Shown here: piece by piece, positions 33,732 to 42,236 of the stretch
How positions within the stretch are numbered: position 1 is the first letter of the stretch
How the letters are laid out: every line of letters begins with the position of its first letter
Source of the DNA: Egerieimonas sp900552095
Lineage (GTDB): Bacteria > Bacillota > Clostridia > Lachnospirales > Lachnospiraceae
Assembly: GCA_902469965.1 (NCBI GenBank)
Contig: CABREP010000015.1
Location: 1 to 43,612, forward strand
DNA length: 43,612 nt
Reading direction: 5' to 3'
Program-made: the position numbers and the translations under genes
Notes under the pieces: generated by a model
What the model was told of the DNA's origin: nothing
The model's database searches: none
What the model saw: only the letters and a program-made list of their open reading frames with translations

Positions 33732-35309
33732 ATGATGCGGAAGAGAAGACGAACAGGAATACTTCTGGCGGCCGGCTGCCTGGCAGCGGGACTTTTGGTG
33801 GGATGTGGAAAAACAGAACAGGGAAATACAGATCCCGGGGAAGATACGGGAAAGAAGACCTTTGTTCTGGGGGATACCACCTTTAATCCGGAAAATGAGG
33901 AGCCGGACGTGAATCCCCACAATGCGTATTCCGGGTGGGCCTGCATCCGCTACGGGATTGGTGAGACTCTTTTTAAATATTCCGATACGATGGAGATCGA
34001 GCCCTGGCTGGCGGAAAGTTATGAGAATCCGGATGAGCTGACCTGGGTGATCACGCTGAAAGAGGATGTAACTTTTTCTACCGGAAGGGCGGTGGACGGC
34101 CAGGCGGTGAAAGAGTGCCTGGAGGATCTGGTGAAGGTACATGAACGGGCCAGCGGCAATCTGATGATTGACAGCATTGCAGCGGAAGGGCAGACGGTGA
34201 CTGTAAAAACCACCGAGCCGAACCCGACGTTTCTGAACTATCTGAGTGATCCTTACGGCTGTATTATCGATATGGAGGCGGGAGCGACAGAAGAAGGGAT
34301 TGTATCCGGAACAGGCCCGTATAAGGCGGAGCATCTGGTGTCGGGGGAGAGGGTGGATCTGGTGAAAAATGAAGATTACTGGAACGGAGATCCGGGTTAT
34401 GATGCGATTATGGTGCGGACCATTTCTGATGGTGACACACTGACCATGGCTCTGCAGTCGGGAGAGATCGATGCAGCGTATGGTATGCCCTATGCCAGTT
34501 ATCCTCTGTTTGAAGGGGAAGACTATATCTTTTCCAGCTGCGCTACCAGCCGGGCCTTTTTTGCCCACATGAATTTTGAGAGTCCTGTCATACAGGAGGA
34601 TGCCGTGAGAAAGGCGATTGCCATGGGGATTGATAAGAAAGGGTTTGTGAATACGCTTCTGGATGGAAATGGTTATGTGGCAGCGGGCGCTTACCCGGAC
34701 AATTTTTCTTTCGGCGGTGATGCGGTGAAAGGGGAATCTTATGATCCGGAGGGAGCAAAACAGGTTCTGGAGGAAGCCGGATGGACAGATACCGACGGAG
34801 ACGGGATCCGGGAAAAAGACGGGCAGGATCTGGTAATCCGCTGGCTGACTTATCCCAGCCGTCAGGAGCTTCCCCTTCTGGCAGAGGCAGCGCAGGCCAG
34901 CTTAAAGGAAATCGGTATGGATGTGAAAATCAACAGTACAGCGGATCATAACAGGATCCGGACAGATGCTTCCGCCTGGGATGTGTACGCCAGCGCCATG
35001 GTGACGGCTCCTACCGGGGATCCAGAATACTTTTTTACCACCCATTGTCTGGACAGTTCCACGGTGAACAACGGCCATTACCACAGCGACGAACTGGAGG
35101 GGCTGGCCCGGGAAATGAAGGGAACTTTTGATCCGGACAGGAGAGGAGAGCTGGCTGTGCAGATGCAGCAGATTCTGCTGGACGATCATGCATTTGTTTT
35201 CTGTTCTCATCTGAAGATGAGCATGATCAGCAAGTCCTCTGTGACCGGTCTTACGGCACATCCCTGTGATTTTTATGAGATTACTGCCGAACTGGCTCCT
35301 GCAGAGTGA
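33732..35309 (+). CDS. Lipoprotein substrate-binding protein, NikA/DppA family
   Basis: Extracellular binding protein of the SBP_bac_5 family, 525 residues. The signal peptide has a basic start (MMRKRRR), a hydrophobic core and a lipobox LVGC with Cys25, so it is anchored by Lgt-dependent lipidation. Family segments include VNPHNAYSGW, GTGPYKAEHLVSG, NEDYWNGDPGYDAI and the C-terminal half with VRKAIAMGIDK. An open frame runs back to 33666, but AGGAAAGGAAG before ATG 33732 marks the start. It resembles nickel-type NikA and peptide-type proteins about equally, so the ligand could be a metal chelate, a peptide or an opine. Confidence 0.92.
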   Translation: MMRKRRRTGILLAAGCLAAGLLVGCGKTEQGNTDPGEDTGKKTFVLGDTTFNPENEEPDVNPHNAYSGWACIRYGIGETLFKYSDTMEIEPWLAESYENPDELTWVITLKEDVTFSTGRAVDGQAVKECLEDLVKVHERASGNLMIDSIAAEGQTVTVKTTEPNPTFLNYLSDPYGCIIDMEAGATEEGIVSGTGPYKAEHLVSGERVDLVKNEDYWNGDPGYDAIMVRTISDGDTLTMALQSGEIDAAYGMPYASYPLFEGEDYIFSSCATSRAFFAHMNFESPVIQEDAVRKAIAMGIDKKGFVNTLLDGNGYVAAGAYPDNFSFGGDAVKGESYDPEGAKQVLEEAGWTDTDGDGIREKDGQDLVIRWLTYPSRQELPLLAEAAQASLKEIGMDVKINSTADHNRIRTDASAWDVYASAMVTAPTGDPEYFFTTHCLDSSTVNNGHYHSDELEGLAREMKGTFDPDRRGELAVQMQQILLDDHAFVFCSHLKMSMISKSSVTGLTAHPCDFYEITAELAPAE

Positions 35310-35327
35310 GAAAAACGGGGGGCTGAA

Positions 35328-36110
35328 ATGGAAGAACTTTTAAAGTATGAGTCGCTGGAAGTCGCTTTTGAAGGGCGCCCTGTGATCCGCGGTGTGAGTT
35401 TTTCCCTTTTCCCCGGAGAAATCCTGGGGATCGTGGGAGAGTCGGGAAGCGGAAAGAGTACGCTTTTAAAGGCGGCTGTGGGACTGCTGGGGGGCGCCGG
35501 ACAGGTGACAGGCGGAAGAATCTTATTGAAGGGAAGAAACCTGACAAAGCTTTCCCCTAAGGAGATGCAGAAAATCCGGGGATCCGGGATCGGTATGATC
35601 TTTCAGGATGCGGGAGCGTCCTTCTGTCCGATCCGGACAATCGGCGCGCAGATCTGTGAAAGTATGGCGGTTCATGGAAAGGGGAACAAAAGGGAGGCAA
35701 AAGAAAAAGCAATCCGTCTTTTTGAGAAACTGCAGCTTAAGGATGGAGAGCGGATCTGGAACAGCTATCCCTTTGAACTTTCCGGCGGGATGAGCCAGAG
35801 GGTCGGAATTGCTGCCGCCATGCTGCTGGAACCGCCTGTTCTTCTGGCGGATGAGCCTACCAGTGCCCTGGATGTGGCGGTGCAGCGGCAGGCCGTGGAG
35901 GAGATGCTTGCTTTGCGGGAGAGTTTTGGCACGGCGATTCTCCTTGTGACCCATGATATCGGTGTGGCGGCAGCGATGGCTGACCGGCTGCTGGTGCTAA
36001 AAGACGGGCAGGAGGTGGAGCAGGGGGAGGCGGAGCAGATTTTGAGAGCCCCCGGTGAAGCGTATACAAGAAAGCTTCTGGCGGCGGTGCCCAGACTCCG
36101 GAGGACATAG
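35328..36110 (+). CDS. ABC importer ATPase, NikD/DppD type
   Basis: First ATP-binding subunit, 260 residues. Walker A GESGSGKS is at 37-44, the signature LSGGMSQR near 149, Walker B LLADEPTSALD and the switch His in THD. It lacks the longer C-terminal oligopeptide-transporter extension with an Fe-S motif seen in some DppD proteins, which is more like short NikD. Directly followed by the second ATPase. Confidence 0.94.
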   Translation: MEELLKYESLEVAFEGRPVIRGVSFSLFPGEILGIVGESGSGKSTLLKAAVGLLGGAGQVTGGRILLKGRNLTKLSPKEMQKIRGSGIGMIFQDAGASFCPIRTIGAQICESMAVHGKGNKREAKEKAIRLFEKLQLKDGERIWNSYPFELSGGMSQRVGIAAAMLLEPPVLLADEPTSALDVAVQRQAVEEMLALRESFGTAILLVTHDIGVAAAMADRLLVLKDGQEVEQGEAEQILRAPGEAYTRKLLAAVPRLRRT

Positions 36111-36926
36111 ATGGAACCAGTTTTAGAAGTAGAAAATCTGACAAAAATTTTTAAAGAAGAGGGACGCCCGGATCTGAAGGCAGTGGACGGCGTCAGCTTT
36201 CAGCTTTGGCCCGGAGAGACGCTGGGGGTCGTGGGAGAATCAGGAAGCGGGAAGAGTACGCTTGCCCGTCTGATCGCCCGCCTGGAGGAGCCGGGGGAGG
36301 GAAGGATTTTTCTCTGCGGACGGGATATCACGAAGGAGAGAGGCAGAGGGCTGCGGAAGGCGTATGAAGAACTTCAGATGGTTTTTCAGGGGCCGGTATC
36401 TTCCTTTGATCCGCGGAGGACGCTGGGAGACGGGATCGGGGAGAGCCTGAAAAACCGGGGAATGGACAGCCGGGAAGTAAGGAAAAGGACGGTCGGGCTT
36501 TTGAAGCTGTGCGGGCTTCCGGAAAGCTATGCAGAACGTTACCCCCATCAGGTCAGCGGGGGAGAGTGCCAGAGGGCAGCCATTGCCCGGGCGCTGGCCA
36601 TCGAACCTTCTGTTCTGATCTGCGATGAGGCCACCAGTTCGCTGGATGTGACGGTTCAGAAGCAGATCATGGAGCTGCTGGCGGCGCTTCGCAGCAAAGA
36701 AAAGATGGCCTGCCTTTTTATCTGTCACAATCTGGCCCTGGTACAGTCTTTCTGCGACCGGGTGCTGGTGATGTATGAAGGACGGATTGTGGAAGAGGGG
36801 ACTCCGGATGAGGTGATCCGCACACCCCGCTCTGCTTACACCAGACAGCTGGTGGAGGCGGTGTTTGAGGTGCCGCAGATGGAAGAGGCTGAGGAAATGA
36901 AAAAGGAACCTGTGCAGAGCAGATAA
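36111..36926 (+). CDS. ABC importer ATPase, NikE/DppF type
   Basis: Second ATP-binding subunit, 271 residues. Walker A GESGSGKS is at 42-49, signature VSGGECQR, Walker B LICDEATSSLD, switch CHN rather than THD. ATG starts on the base after the previous stop. The last codons form the left arm of the operon terminator. Completes a five-gene importer set. Confidence 0.94.
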   Translation: MEPVLEVENLTKIFKEEGRPDLKAVDGVSFQLWPGETLGVVGESGSGKSTLARLIARLEEPGEGRIFLCGRDITKERGRGLRKAYEELQMVFQGPVSSFDPRRTLGDGIGESLKNRGMDSREVRKRTVGLLKLCGLPESYAERYPHQVSGGECQRAAIARALAIEPSVLICDEATSSLDVTVQKQIMELLAALRSKEKMACLFICHNLALVQSFCDRVLVMYEGRIVEEGTPDEVIRTPRSAYTRQLVEAVFEVPQMEEAEEMKKEPVQSR

Positions 36927-36947
36927 CCTCTGTACAGGTTCCTTTTT
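36900..36947. terminator. Bidirectional terminator between convergent genes
   Basis: A 20-bp stem, 36900-36919 with 36928-36947, has one G-U pair and an 8-base loop. It begins with AAAAA and ends with TTTTT, so it can terminate both the importer operon and the - strand UroD-like gene. The left arm lies within the last codons of the ATPase gene. Confidence 0.9.
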
Positions 36948-36981
36948 CCATCATATATATATTGAGAGAATGAGGGTCTGG

Positions 36982-37989
36982 TCAGTTTTTGTAAAATTCA
37001 TTCACAGCCTGGAAAAATCCATCGATATTTTCCAGCGGTGTGACCGGTGGAATATCGCAGCCGGAAGAGATTACAAAATTAGGATATTTGGAGCAGCGCT
37101 CAAGAAGGGACAGCGTTTCCTGCTTTACCAGCTCCGGGGTTCCCTGCCGGAAGATGCCGGCGGGATCAATATTTCCAATCACCATGCGGTCAGAGGGAAC
37201 AGCCTTTAAACCGTCCTCGATGTCAATTGCGTTGCCGAAGCTGTAAGCTTTGGCATTTACTTTATTGATGCTGTCAAAGAGCATGCTGATATTTCCGCAG
37301 TTGTGATACATAACAATAAAATTTTCATCCTCTACAGCGTCGATGATACGGCGCACGTAGGGAGTGGAGAAATCATCCATCAGGGATGGGGAGAGAAGTC
37401 CGGCCGCCGGCTCTGCCATCACAACGCCGTTGGCTCCGGCTTCCTTGAAGGCCTTCGTGTAGGCAATCAAAAATTCCGTTACTTTTTCGAGTACGGTCTC
37501 CACCATTTCCGGTTCCTCATAGCAGAGGATCATAATCTCCGTCATATCCAGCAGGCGGCCTGCCAGGGAGAAGGGGCCGATGGTTCCGGCCAGGAGCGGC
37601 CGGTCTGTAATCAGCTGGCTGGCTTCCCGGATTCCTCTGACACATTCACCGGTTCTTCCGGCGCCTACCTCAGGAACCGTCAGCGCTTCAGCCTCCTCTT
37701 CGTTATGAATATAAGCGCCGTGCAGGGTGGGAACATCATCCGGGCTGTAGCGCACGGGACAGCCAAAGGCTTCCGCCTCTACCGAGAGATCCATCAGGCT
37801 TACGGCAGCTCCGGTGTCAAAGCGTTTTGCCACTGCTTCCATGCACAGAGCCTGCAGATGGCCGTCTTTTACCAGTTCTTCTACGGTGCTGCCGATCAGC
37901 TGCATGCCGGGAAAGGATAAAATAGGAATTCCTTTTTTTACCGGTGCAGCCAGATAATCCTGCAGCCATTGATCCATATTTATTCTCAT
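36982..37989 (-). CDS. UroD/MtaA-fold protein (methylcobamide methyltransferase-like)
   Basis: A 335-residue TIM-barrel protein of the uroporphyrinogen decarboxylase superfamily. It has HNCG (His and Cys) and a later SSGCDIPP cysteine, the zinc-ligand pattern of MtaA/MtbA-type methyltransferases that move methyl groups from corrinoid proteins to thiols. It lacks the N-terminal RQAGRY motif of true heme-pathway UroD. An upstream TTG (37998) is too close to AGGAGG (plus bases 38001-38006), so I chose ATG 37989. It is divergent from a PTS operon that ends with another UroD-fold gene. No corrinoid protein gene is in view. Confidence 0.82.
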   Translation of the reverse strand: MRINMDQWLQDYLAAPVKKGIPILSFPGMQLIGSTVEELVKDGHLQALCMEAVAKRFDTGAAVSLMDLSVEAEAFGCPVRYSPDDVPTLHGAYIHNEEEAEALTVPEVGAGRTGECVRGIREASQLITDRPLLAGTIGPFSLAGRLLDMTEIMILCYEEPEMVETVLEKVTEFLIAYTKAFKEAGANGVVMAEPAAGLLSPSLMDDFSTPYVRRIIDAVEDENFIVMYHNCGNISMLFDSINKVNAKAYSFGNAIDIEDGLKAVPSDRMVIGNIDPAGIFRQGTPELVKQETLSLLERCSKYPNFVISSGCDIPPVTPLENIDGFFQAVNEFYKN

Positions 37990-38066
37990 ATACAGCAAAT
38001 CCTCCTATTCTTTGTTCAGGTCTTAAGTTATTTTCAGTATAAAAGATATAAACCGGGAGTTCTTTG

Positions 38067-38084
38067 AATTATTTCGGAATAATT
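38067..38084. promoter_or_regulatory. Operator-like inverted repeat
   Basis: AATTATT and AATAATT form perfect 7-base arms around TCGG. It lies about 80 bases upstream of the - strand gene and 260 bases upstream of the PTS gene, suitable for a dimeric regulator. The regulator is not identified. Confidence 0.4.
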
Positions 38085-38276
38085 GCACAAAATTTGGCAG
38101 AAATTTGGTACAAACTATAGGATAAAACGAAGGAGAACTAAAAAAATTACGGATTTTCCATAAAAAAGTCGAAGGAAAAGATGGAAAAAAGGGAAACGGT
38201 CATAAAAAATAGATAAAAAATCCTAAGAAAAGTGCAAAAAACATGTATAAACAGACAAACGGATAAAAGGGAAATC

Positions 38277-38285
38277 TGGTATAAC
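38277..38285 (+). promoter_or_regulatory. Possible extended -10 of the PTS operon
   Basis: TGGTATAAC forms an extended -10 (TATAAC at 38280-38285) about 57 bases before the IIA start. No good -35 box is seen, so an activator may be needed. Confidence 0.35.
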
Positions 38286-38341
38286 TAAGCTATCAGAAAA
38301 AACACCTGAAAAAATAATTAAAAAAGAAAGGGGGAACGGCC

Positions 38342-38797
38342 ATGTTTTTAAAAGAGCTTGCAGAGAAGAACAGGGTTTGTTTTCACCAGAAATTCAGTAC
38401 CTGGGAGGAAGCTGTGGCAGCATCCTGCCAGCCGCTGCTGGAGGACGGTTCTATTGAAAAGGAATATGTGGAGTCTGTGATCGCCTGCGTGAAAAAATAC
38501 GGACCTTATATTGTATTTGCGCCGAAGATCGCGATGCCGCACTCTCAGGAGGGAGCCGTCGGGGTGAACCGGACAGCGGTAAGCTTCATGAAAGTGGAGG
38601 AACCGGTACACTTTGATGAAAATGATCCGGAGAAAGATGCATATCTCTTTTTTGTACTGGCTTCCGCAGATCACAGCGAGCATATCGATAATATGCAGAA
38701 ACTGGCACAGATGCTGCTGACGCCGGGGGCAACGGAAAAACTGATGGAAGTAAAATCCAAAGAAGATCTGATCAGACTGGATGAAGAACTTTCCTGA
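38342..38797 (+). CDS. PTS IIA component, ascorbate (UlaC)-like
   Basis: Cytoplasmic phosphocarrier of 151 residues in the fructose/mannitol-type IIA fold, closest by pattern to UlaC. The phosphorylated histidine is His67 in AMPHSQEG. It takes phosphate from HPr and passes it to the IIB protein encoded downstream. A strong AAAGGGGG-type site precedes ATG 38342. First gene of the operon. Confidence 0.88.
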   Translation: MFLKELAEKNRVCFHQKFSTWEEAVAASCQPLLEDGSIEKEYVESVIACVKKYGPYIVFAPKIAMPHSQEGAVGVNRTAVSFMKVEEPVHFDENDPEKDAYLFFVLASADHSEHIDNMQKLAQMLLTPGATEKLMEVKSKEDLIRLDEELS

Positions 38798-38844
38798 TAA
38801 ATGAGGATGGAGAAGGAAAAGCAGAAGAAAGTGAGGAACTGTAA

Positions 38845-40194
38845 ATGCAGTATATTCTTGATTTATTATTGAAGCAGATTTTTGGCCAGCCGTTTCTTTT
38901 GATGGCTATTATCGTGTTTGTCGGCTATATCGCAATGAAACAGAAATTCAGCAAGGCTCTGATGGGAGCAATCAAGGCCTCCATCGGTATCCTGGTTATG
39001 GGAATGGGTTCCAGCGCCCTGATCGCCAACTTCGGCAAACTGCTGACAGCGATCCAGACAGCTACAGGAATCCAGGGAGCAGGATTAAATACATACCCCA
39101 CCATGACAGCTTCCTATGAAAAGATGGACGCAGTCCTGGGAGCCGGAACCGGAAACACCTGGGGAATCTACACCCTGCTGGTTGCCTTTATTCTGAACCT
39201 GGTTCTGGTGGCTCTGAGAAAATGGACGAAGATCCGCGCCGTATATCTGACCGGAAATGCCATGATCGTACAGTGTGGTATCAGTACTTATATTGTATGG
39301 AGATTTCTGGGGCTGGGCATGATTCCCACCGTTCTTATCGCAGCGCTTGTAACCGCTCTTTACTGGGGCATTTTCTCAACGCTGCTGATCAAACCCACCA
39401 AAGCGATCACAAATGCAGACTTTACAATCGCCCATCAGCAGATGGTAGTAAGCTATGTAGCCTATAAAGTAGCGCCCAAGATCGGAAATCCTGAGAAGGA
39501 CGACATCGAGCGCAAAAAAATGCCGGAATCTCTTAATTTCCTGCAGGATAACATCATTGCAACAGCTCTTGTAATGTTCATTTCTGTGGCAGCCATCTTC
39601 CTGGTTGTAGGAGGCGCACAGATTGACTGGCTGAGAAGCGGGGAAGGCTTAAATCAGGGCGGCCTTACCAACAATATTGTATTTTTGCTCTGGATCAGCA
39701 TTACGCTGACTGCCAACATCTATGTACTGCTCGCTGGTGTCCGTATGTTTGTAGGTGAGCTGATGATGTCCTTTAAGGGTATTTCCGAGCGTCTGCTTCC
39801 CGGAGCAGTAGCCGGTGTGGACTGTGCGGCCATCTTCGCATTTGCGCCGAAATCTGTAGTACTGGGTCTTCTCTTCGGAGCTCTGGGACAGGTGGTAGGA
39901 CTTCTGGGACTGATCGTATTTAAATCCCCGATCTTCCTGGTACCGGGCTTTATCCCGCTGTTCTTCGACAATGCGACGATCGCTATTTTTGCCAACAAGT
40001 TCGGCGGATGGAAGGCAGCAGCAGTTCTGTGTACGGTTAACGGTGTGATCCAGATCCTGGGTTCCGCTCTGGCAGTTCAGTTGATGGATCTGACCTGGTG
40101 GCAGGGAAGTGCGGATTACGCAACCCTTTGGGTCGGCATTATCGGTATCTTCAAGGGAATCGGAGCGATGTTGGGTATTCCAATTGCGGGATAA
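38845..40194 (+). CDS. PTS IIC permease, ascorbate (UlaA)-like
   Basis: Membrane transporter subunit of 449 residues with about ten or more helices, matching the SgaT/UlaA family in length and composition. It moves the sugar while IIB phosphorylates it. The enzymes of ascorbate use (UlaG, UlaD, UlaE, UlaF) are absent, so the natural substrate may not be ascorbate. Confidence 0.9.
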   Translation: MQYILDLLLKQIFGQPFLLMAIIVFVGYIAMKQKFSKALMGAIKASIGILVMGMGSSALIANFGKLLTAIQTATGIQGAGLNTYPTMTASYEKMDAVLGAGTGNTWGIYTLLVAFILNLVLVALRKWTKIRAVYLTGNAMIVQCGISTYIVWRFLGLGMIPTVLIAALVTALYWGIFSTLLIKPTKAITNADFTIAHQQMVVSYVAYKVAPKIGNPEKDDIERKKMPESLNFLQDNIIATALVMFISVAAIFLVVGGAQIDWLRSGEGLNQGGLTNNIVFLLWISITLTANIYVLLAGVRMFVGELMMSFKGISERLLPGAVAGVDCAAIFAFAPKSVVLGLLFGALGQVVGLLGLIVFKSPIFLVPGFIPLFFDNATIAIFANKFGGWKAAAVLCTVNGVIQILGSALAVQLMDLTWWQGSADYATLWVGIIGIFKGIGAMLGIPIAG

Positions 40195-40257
40195 TTATGA
40201 TATAGTATTGAAACTATCAAAAAAATTTCAGTATAACAAAGAGAAAGGAAGATAATT

Positions 40258-40557
40258 ATGCTTAATATTTTATGTGTTTGTGGAAATGGAATGGGAACCA
40301 GTACAATTTTAAAGATCAGTGTAAAAAATATCTGTGAGCAGAATCACATCGATGCTTCTGTAGAGTCCTGCTCCTTTGGCGAGGCTATGTCTTATCTGAC
40401 TAACACGGATATCGTCCTGACAAGTCCCGAGTGGGCCGGCATGCTGCCGCCCAGCCAGGCTGTGATCGCAGAGACGAAAAACCTGATTGACACGCCGGCT
40501 GTGACAGAGACGCTGCTGAACGCTGTGCGGGAACATTTTCCCAACGAGCTGAAATAA
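40258..40557 (+). CDS. PTS IIB component, ascorbate (UlaB)-like
   Basis: Small phosphotransfer protein of 99 residues. Cys8 in the loop VCGNGMGTST is the phosphorylation site of the lactate/ascorbate-type IIB fold. GAAAGGAAG precedes the ATG. It lies between the IIC gene and a UroD-fold gene with only 34 bases to the latter. Confidence 0.9.
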   Translation: MLNILCVCGNGMGTSTILKISVKNICEQNHIDASVESCSFGEAMSYLTNTDIVLTSPEWAGMLPPSQAVIAETKNLIDTPAVTETLLNAVREHFPNELK

Positions 40558-40591
40558 GGAAAGACATAAACAGAAGACGGAGGAAATGACT

Positions 40592-41620
40592 GTGACCGGA
40601 TATGAGATTATAAAAGCAAATGTTCATTTTGAGAATCCTGAGCGGATCGGGCTTCGTTTTGACCGGATCGGCCATAAGGGCGATGTGTACCGGATCTTCG
40701 TTCTGCCGCCCAGAGACAAGAGGAACAATGAAGTGCCCTGCACGGTAAAGAAAAAAGTGCGCCCGAAAAACGGCGAGTATGATGAGTGGGGATGCTTCTG
40801 GGAGAGCGATGATGAGACTGGTTCCGATATGGGCCAGGTGACCAATGTGCCGATCTCTGACTGGGAAGAGGATTTTGAAAACTATGTATTCCCGGATCCG
40901 AAGGCGGAGGGAAGATTTGACGGACTGGAGGAGGCGCTGGCGGAAGCGGAAGAAAAAGGTCTCTACGTTCAGCTGAACAGTCCCCAGTGTATCTTTGAGC
41001 GGATGCATTTCCTCCGGGGATTTGACGACACACTGATGGACTGCCTGCTGGAGCCGGAGTACATCGAGGAGATGGCGAAGAAGCTGGCAGATTATCAGAT
41101 CGGCATTATTGAGGAGGCATACCGCCTGGGAAAAGGCCGGATCCACTGTTATGATACGACGGATGACTGGGGAACCCAGCAGAATCTGATGGTATCGCCC
41201 ACCGTGTTCCGCGAGATCTTCAAGCCGCAGTATAAGAGAGTTTTTGATACGGCTCACCGCTGCGGTATGGATGTACGATTCCACACGGACGGAAAGATCA
41301 ATGATATTCTGGAGGATTTCATTGAGATGGGCGTGGATATCCTCAATATCCACCAGCCCCGTCTGGTAGGCATCGATGAGGTGTCTGCCGTGGCTCAGGG
41401 CCGGATCTGCTTTGAGGCGGCTGTGGACATTCAGGCCACACTTCCCACCGGGGATAAAGCGCTGATCGAACAGGAAGTAAAAGAACTGGTGGAGAAATGG
41501 GCAACCCCGAAGGGCGGTCTGATCGGCGTAGAGTACGGCTATTTAAGTGCGATTGGAACCACCGAGGAGTCCATGCTGTATGCGCTGGAATGTTTTGAGA
41601 AATATGGAAAATTAAGATAA
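40592..41620 (+). CDS. Second UroD-superfamily protein, PTS-linked
   Basis: A 342-residue TIM-barrel protein of the uroporphyrinogen decarboxylase superfamily. The metal-site segment reads RFHTDGKIND, with Asp where MtaA-type enzymes have Cys, and no matching C-terminal SGC is seen, so it may bind metal differently or not at all. CYDTTDDWGTQ and NIHQPRLVG are other family-like blocks. GGAGG (40579-40583) fits GTG 40592 better than ATG 40586, which is only two bases away. Being the last PTS operon gene suggests it acts on the imported compound or a product of it. Confidence 0.8.
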   Translation: MTGYEIIKANVHFENPERIGLRFDRIGHKGDVYRIFVLPPRDKRNNEVPCTVKKKVRPKNGEYDEWGCFWESDDETGSDMGQVTNVPISDWEEDFENYVFPDPKAEGRFDGLEEALAEAEEKGLYVQLNSPQCIFERMHFLRGFDDTLMDCLLEPEYIEEMAKKLADYQIGIIEEAYRLGKGRIHCYDTTDDWGTQQNLMVSPTVFREIFKPQYKRVFDTAHRCGMDVRFHTDGKINDILEDFIEMGVDILNIHQPRLVGIDEVSAVAQGRICFEAAVDIQATLPTGDKALIEQEVKELVEKWATPKGGLIGVEYGYLSAIGTTEESMLYALECFEKYGKLR

Positions 41621-41645
41621 GTAAACGGATTGCGAGGGATGAGGA

Positions 41646-42137
41646 TTGTTGTATCTGAATTACGGGGCGAGCGTGCTGGCGCTTCTGGTTCTGGCCGCTG
41701 AAGTTTGGTTTGTACTGAAAAGAAACAGACAGATAAAAGTAAAGGGGAAGGACGACTTCTTCAGCTTTGCCCTGGTACTTTTATTCTGCATGGCGATCTT
41801 TCCGCCGACTCAGATGGAGACGCTGCTGGAAAGTTTCCGGAATGTGGTAATCCTTATGGCGGTATTCGGAAGTCTGGCTGTGAAGAGAGGAATTTCGGAC
41901 CGGGGAATGGAGAAACTGTTCTTTACGGTTCCCTGGAGCGAGATCCGGCAGATCCATCTGGATCCCTATCAGACACAGAAAATGATCCTCGTCTGCGAGA
42001 CGGAAAAAAGAAAATGGAAGCTGTACTATCACCGGTATCAGCTGCGGGATCTGCTCTATCAGATTCAGAAATACAAAAAAGAAGTGCTTCTGGAGCCCTC
42101 TCTGGAAGAGGCGCTCAAGTATAAGAAGAACCGGTGA
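41646..42137 (+). CDS. Small membrane protein of unknown function
   Basis: A 163-residue protein with two or three N-terminal hydrophobic helices (about 5-25, 38-53, 62-78) and a soluble C-terminal half (about 88-150) containing PWSEIRQIHLDPYQ, of the sort found in small membrane proteins with a PH-like domain (DUF5673 type, tentative). It starts at TTG 41646 or the adjacent TTG 41649, after GAGGG. It is 25 bases after the UroD-fold gene and may be co-transcribed. No function can be assigned. Confidence 0.65.
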   Translation: MLYLNYGASVLALLVLAAEVWFVLKRNRQIKVKGKDDFFSFALVLLFCMAIFPPTQMETLLESFRNVVILMAVFGSLAVKRGISDRGMEKLFFTVPWSEIRQIHLDPYQTQKMILVCETEKRKWKLYYHRYQLRDLLYQIQKYKKEVLLEPSLEEALKYKKNR

Positions 42138-42141
42138 GCAA

Positions 42142-42198
42142 AAGAGGAGGCTGATGTAAAAGCAGATGGATAATCTGTTGGAGCATCAGCTTCTTTTT
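42142..42198 (+). terminator. Terminator after the small membrane protein gene
   Basis: Bases 42142-42156 pair with 42184-42198 (15 bp with three G-U pairs), ending in TTCTTTTT; a small inner stem CAGAT/ATCTG lies in the loop. Confidence 0.7.
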
Positions 42199-42236
42199 GT
42201 ATTATAATTAAGATACTACAAAGGAGGCGATGAAAA

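Larger units (their letters stand above)
37999..38341. other. AT-rich divergent control region
   Basis: This 343-base gap separates the - strand UroD-like gene from the PTS operon. It contains an inverted repeat (38067-38084), a direct repeat AAATTTGG at 38090-38097 and 38101-38108, and promoter-like boxes TTGGCA (38094-38099) with TATAGG (38116-38121) and an extended -10 at 38277-38285. No gene is visible. Confidence 0.6.

Noticed and set aside
38084..38112. Sigma-54 type promoter (TTGGCA...TTGGT) upstream of the PTS
   Set aside because: The GG and GC elements are one base off the required spacing, the -12 element lacks GC, and no sigma-54 activator is encoded nearby.
38185..38202. Catabolite repression (CRE) site near GAAACGGTCATA
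   Set aside because: At least three mismatches to the consensus, including key outer bases.
40195..40257. Hairpin ATAGT/ACTAT between the PTS IIC and IIB genes as an attenuator
   Set aside because: Only five base pairs, A-T rich and without a proper T-tract; too weak to support.
36982..41620. The two UroD-fold genes as heme-pathway uroporphyrinogen decarboxylase (hemE)
   Set aside because: The N-terminal RQAGRY substrate motif is absent from both, one has an MtaA-type Cys/His zinc pattern, and no other heme genes are nearby.
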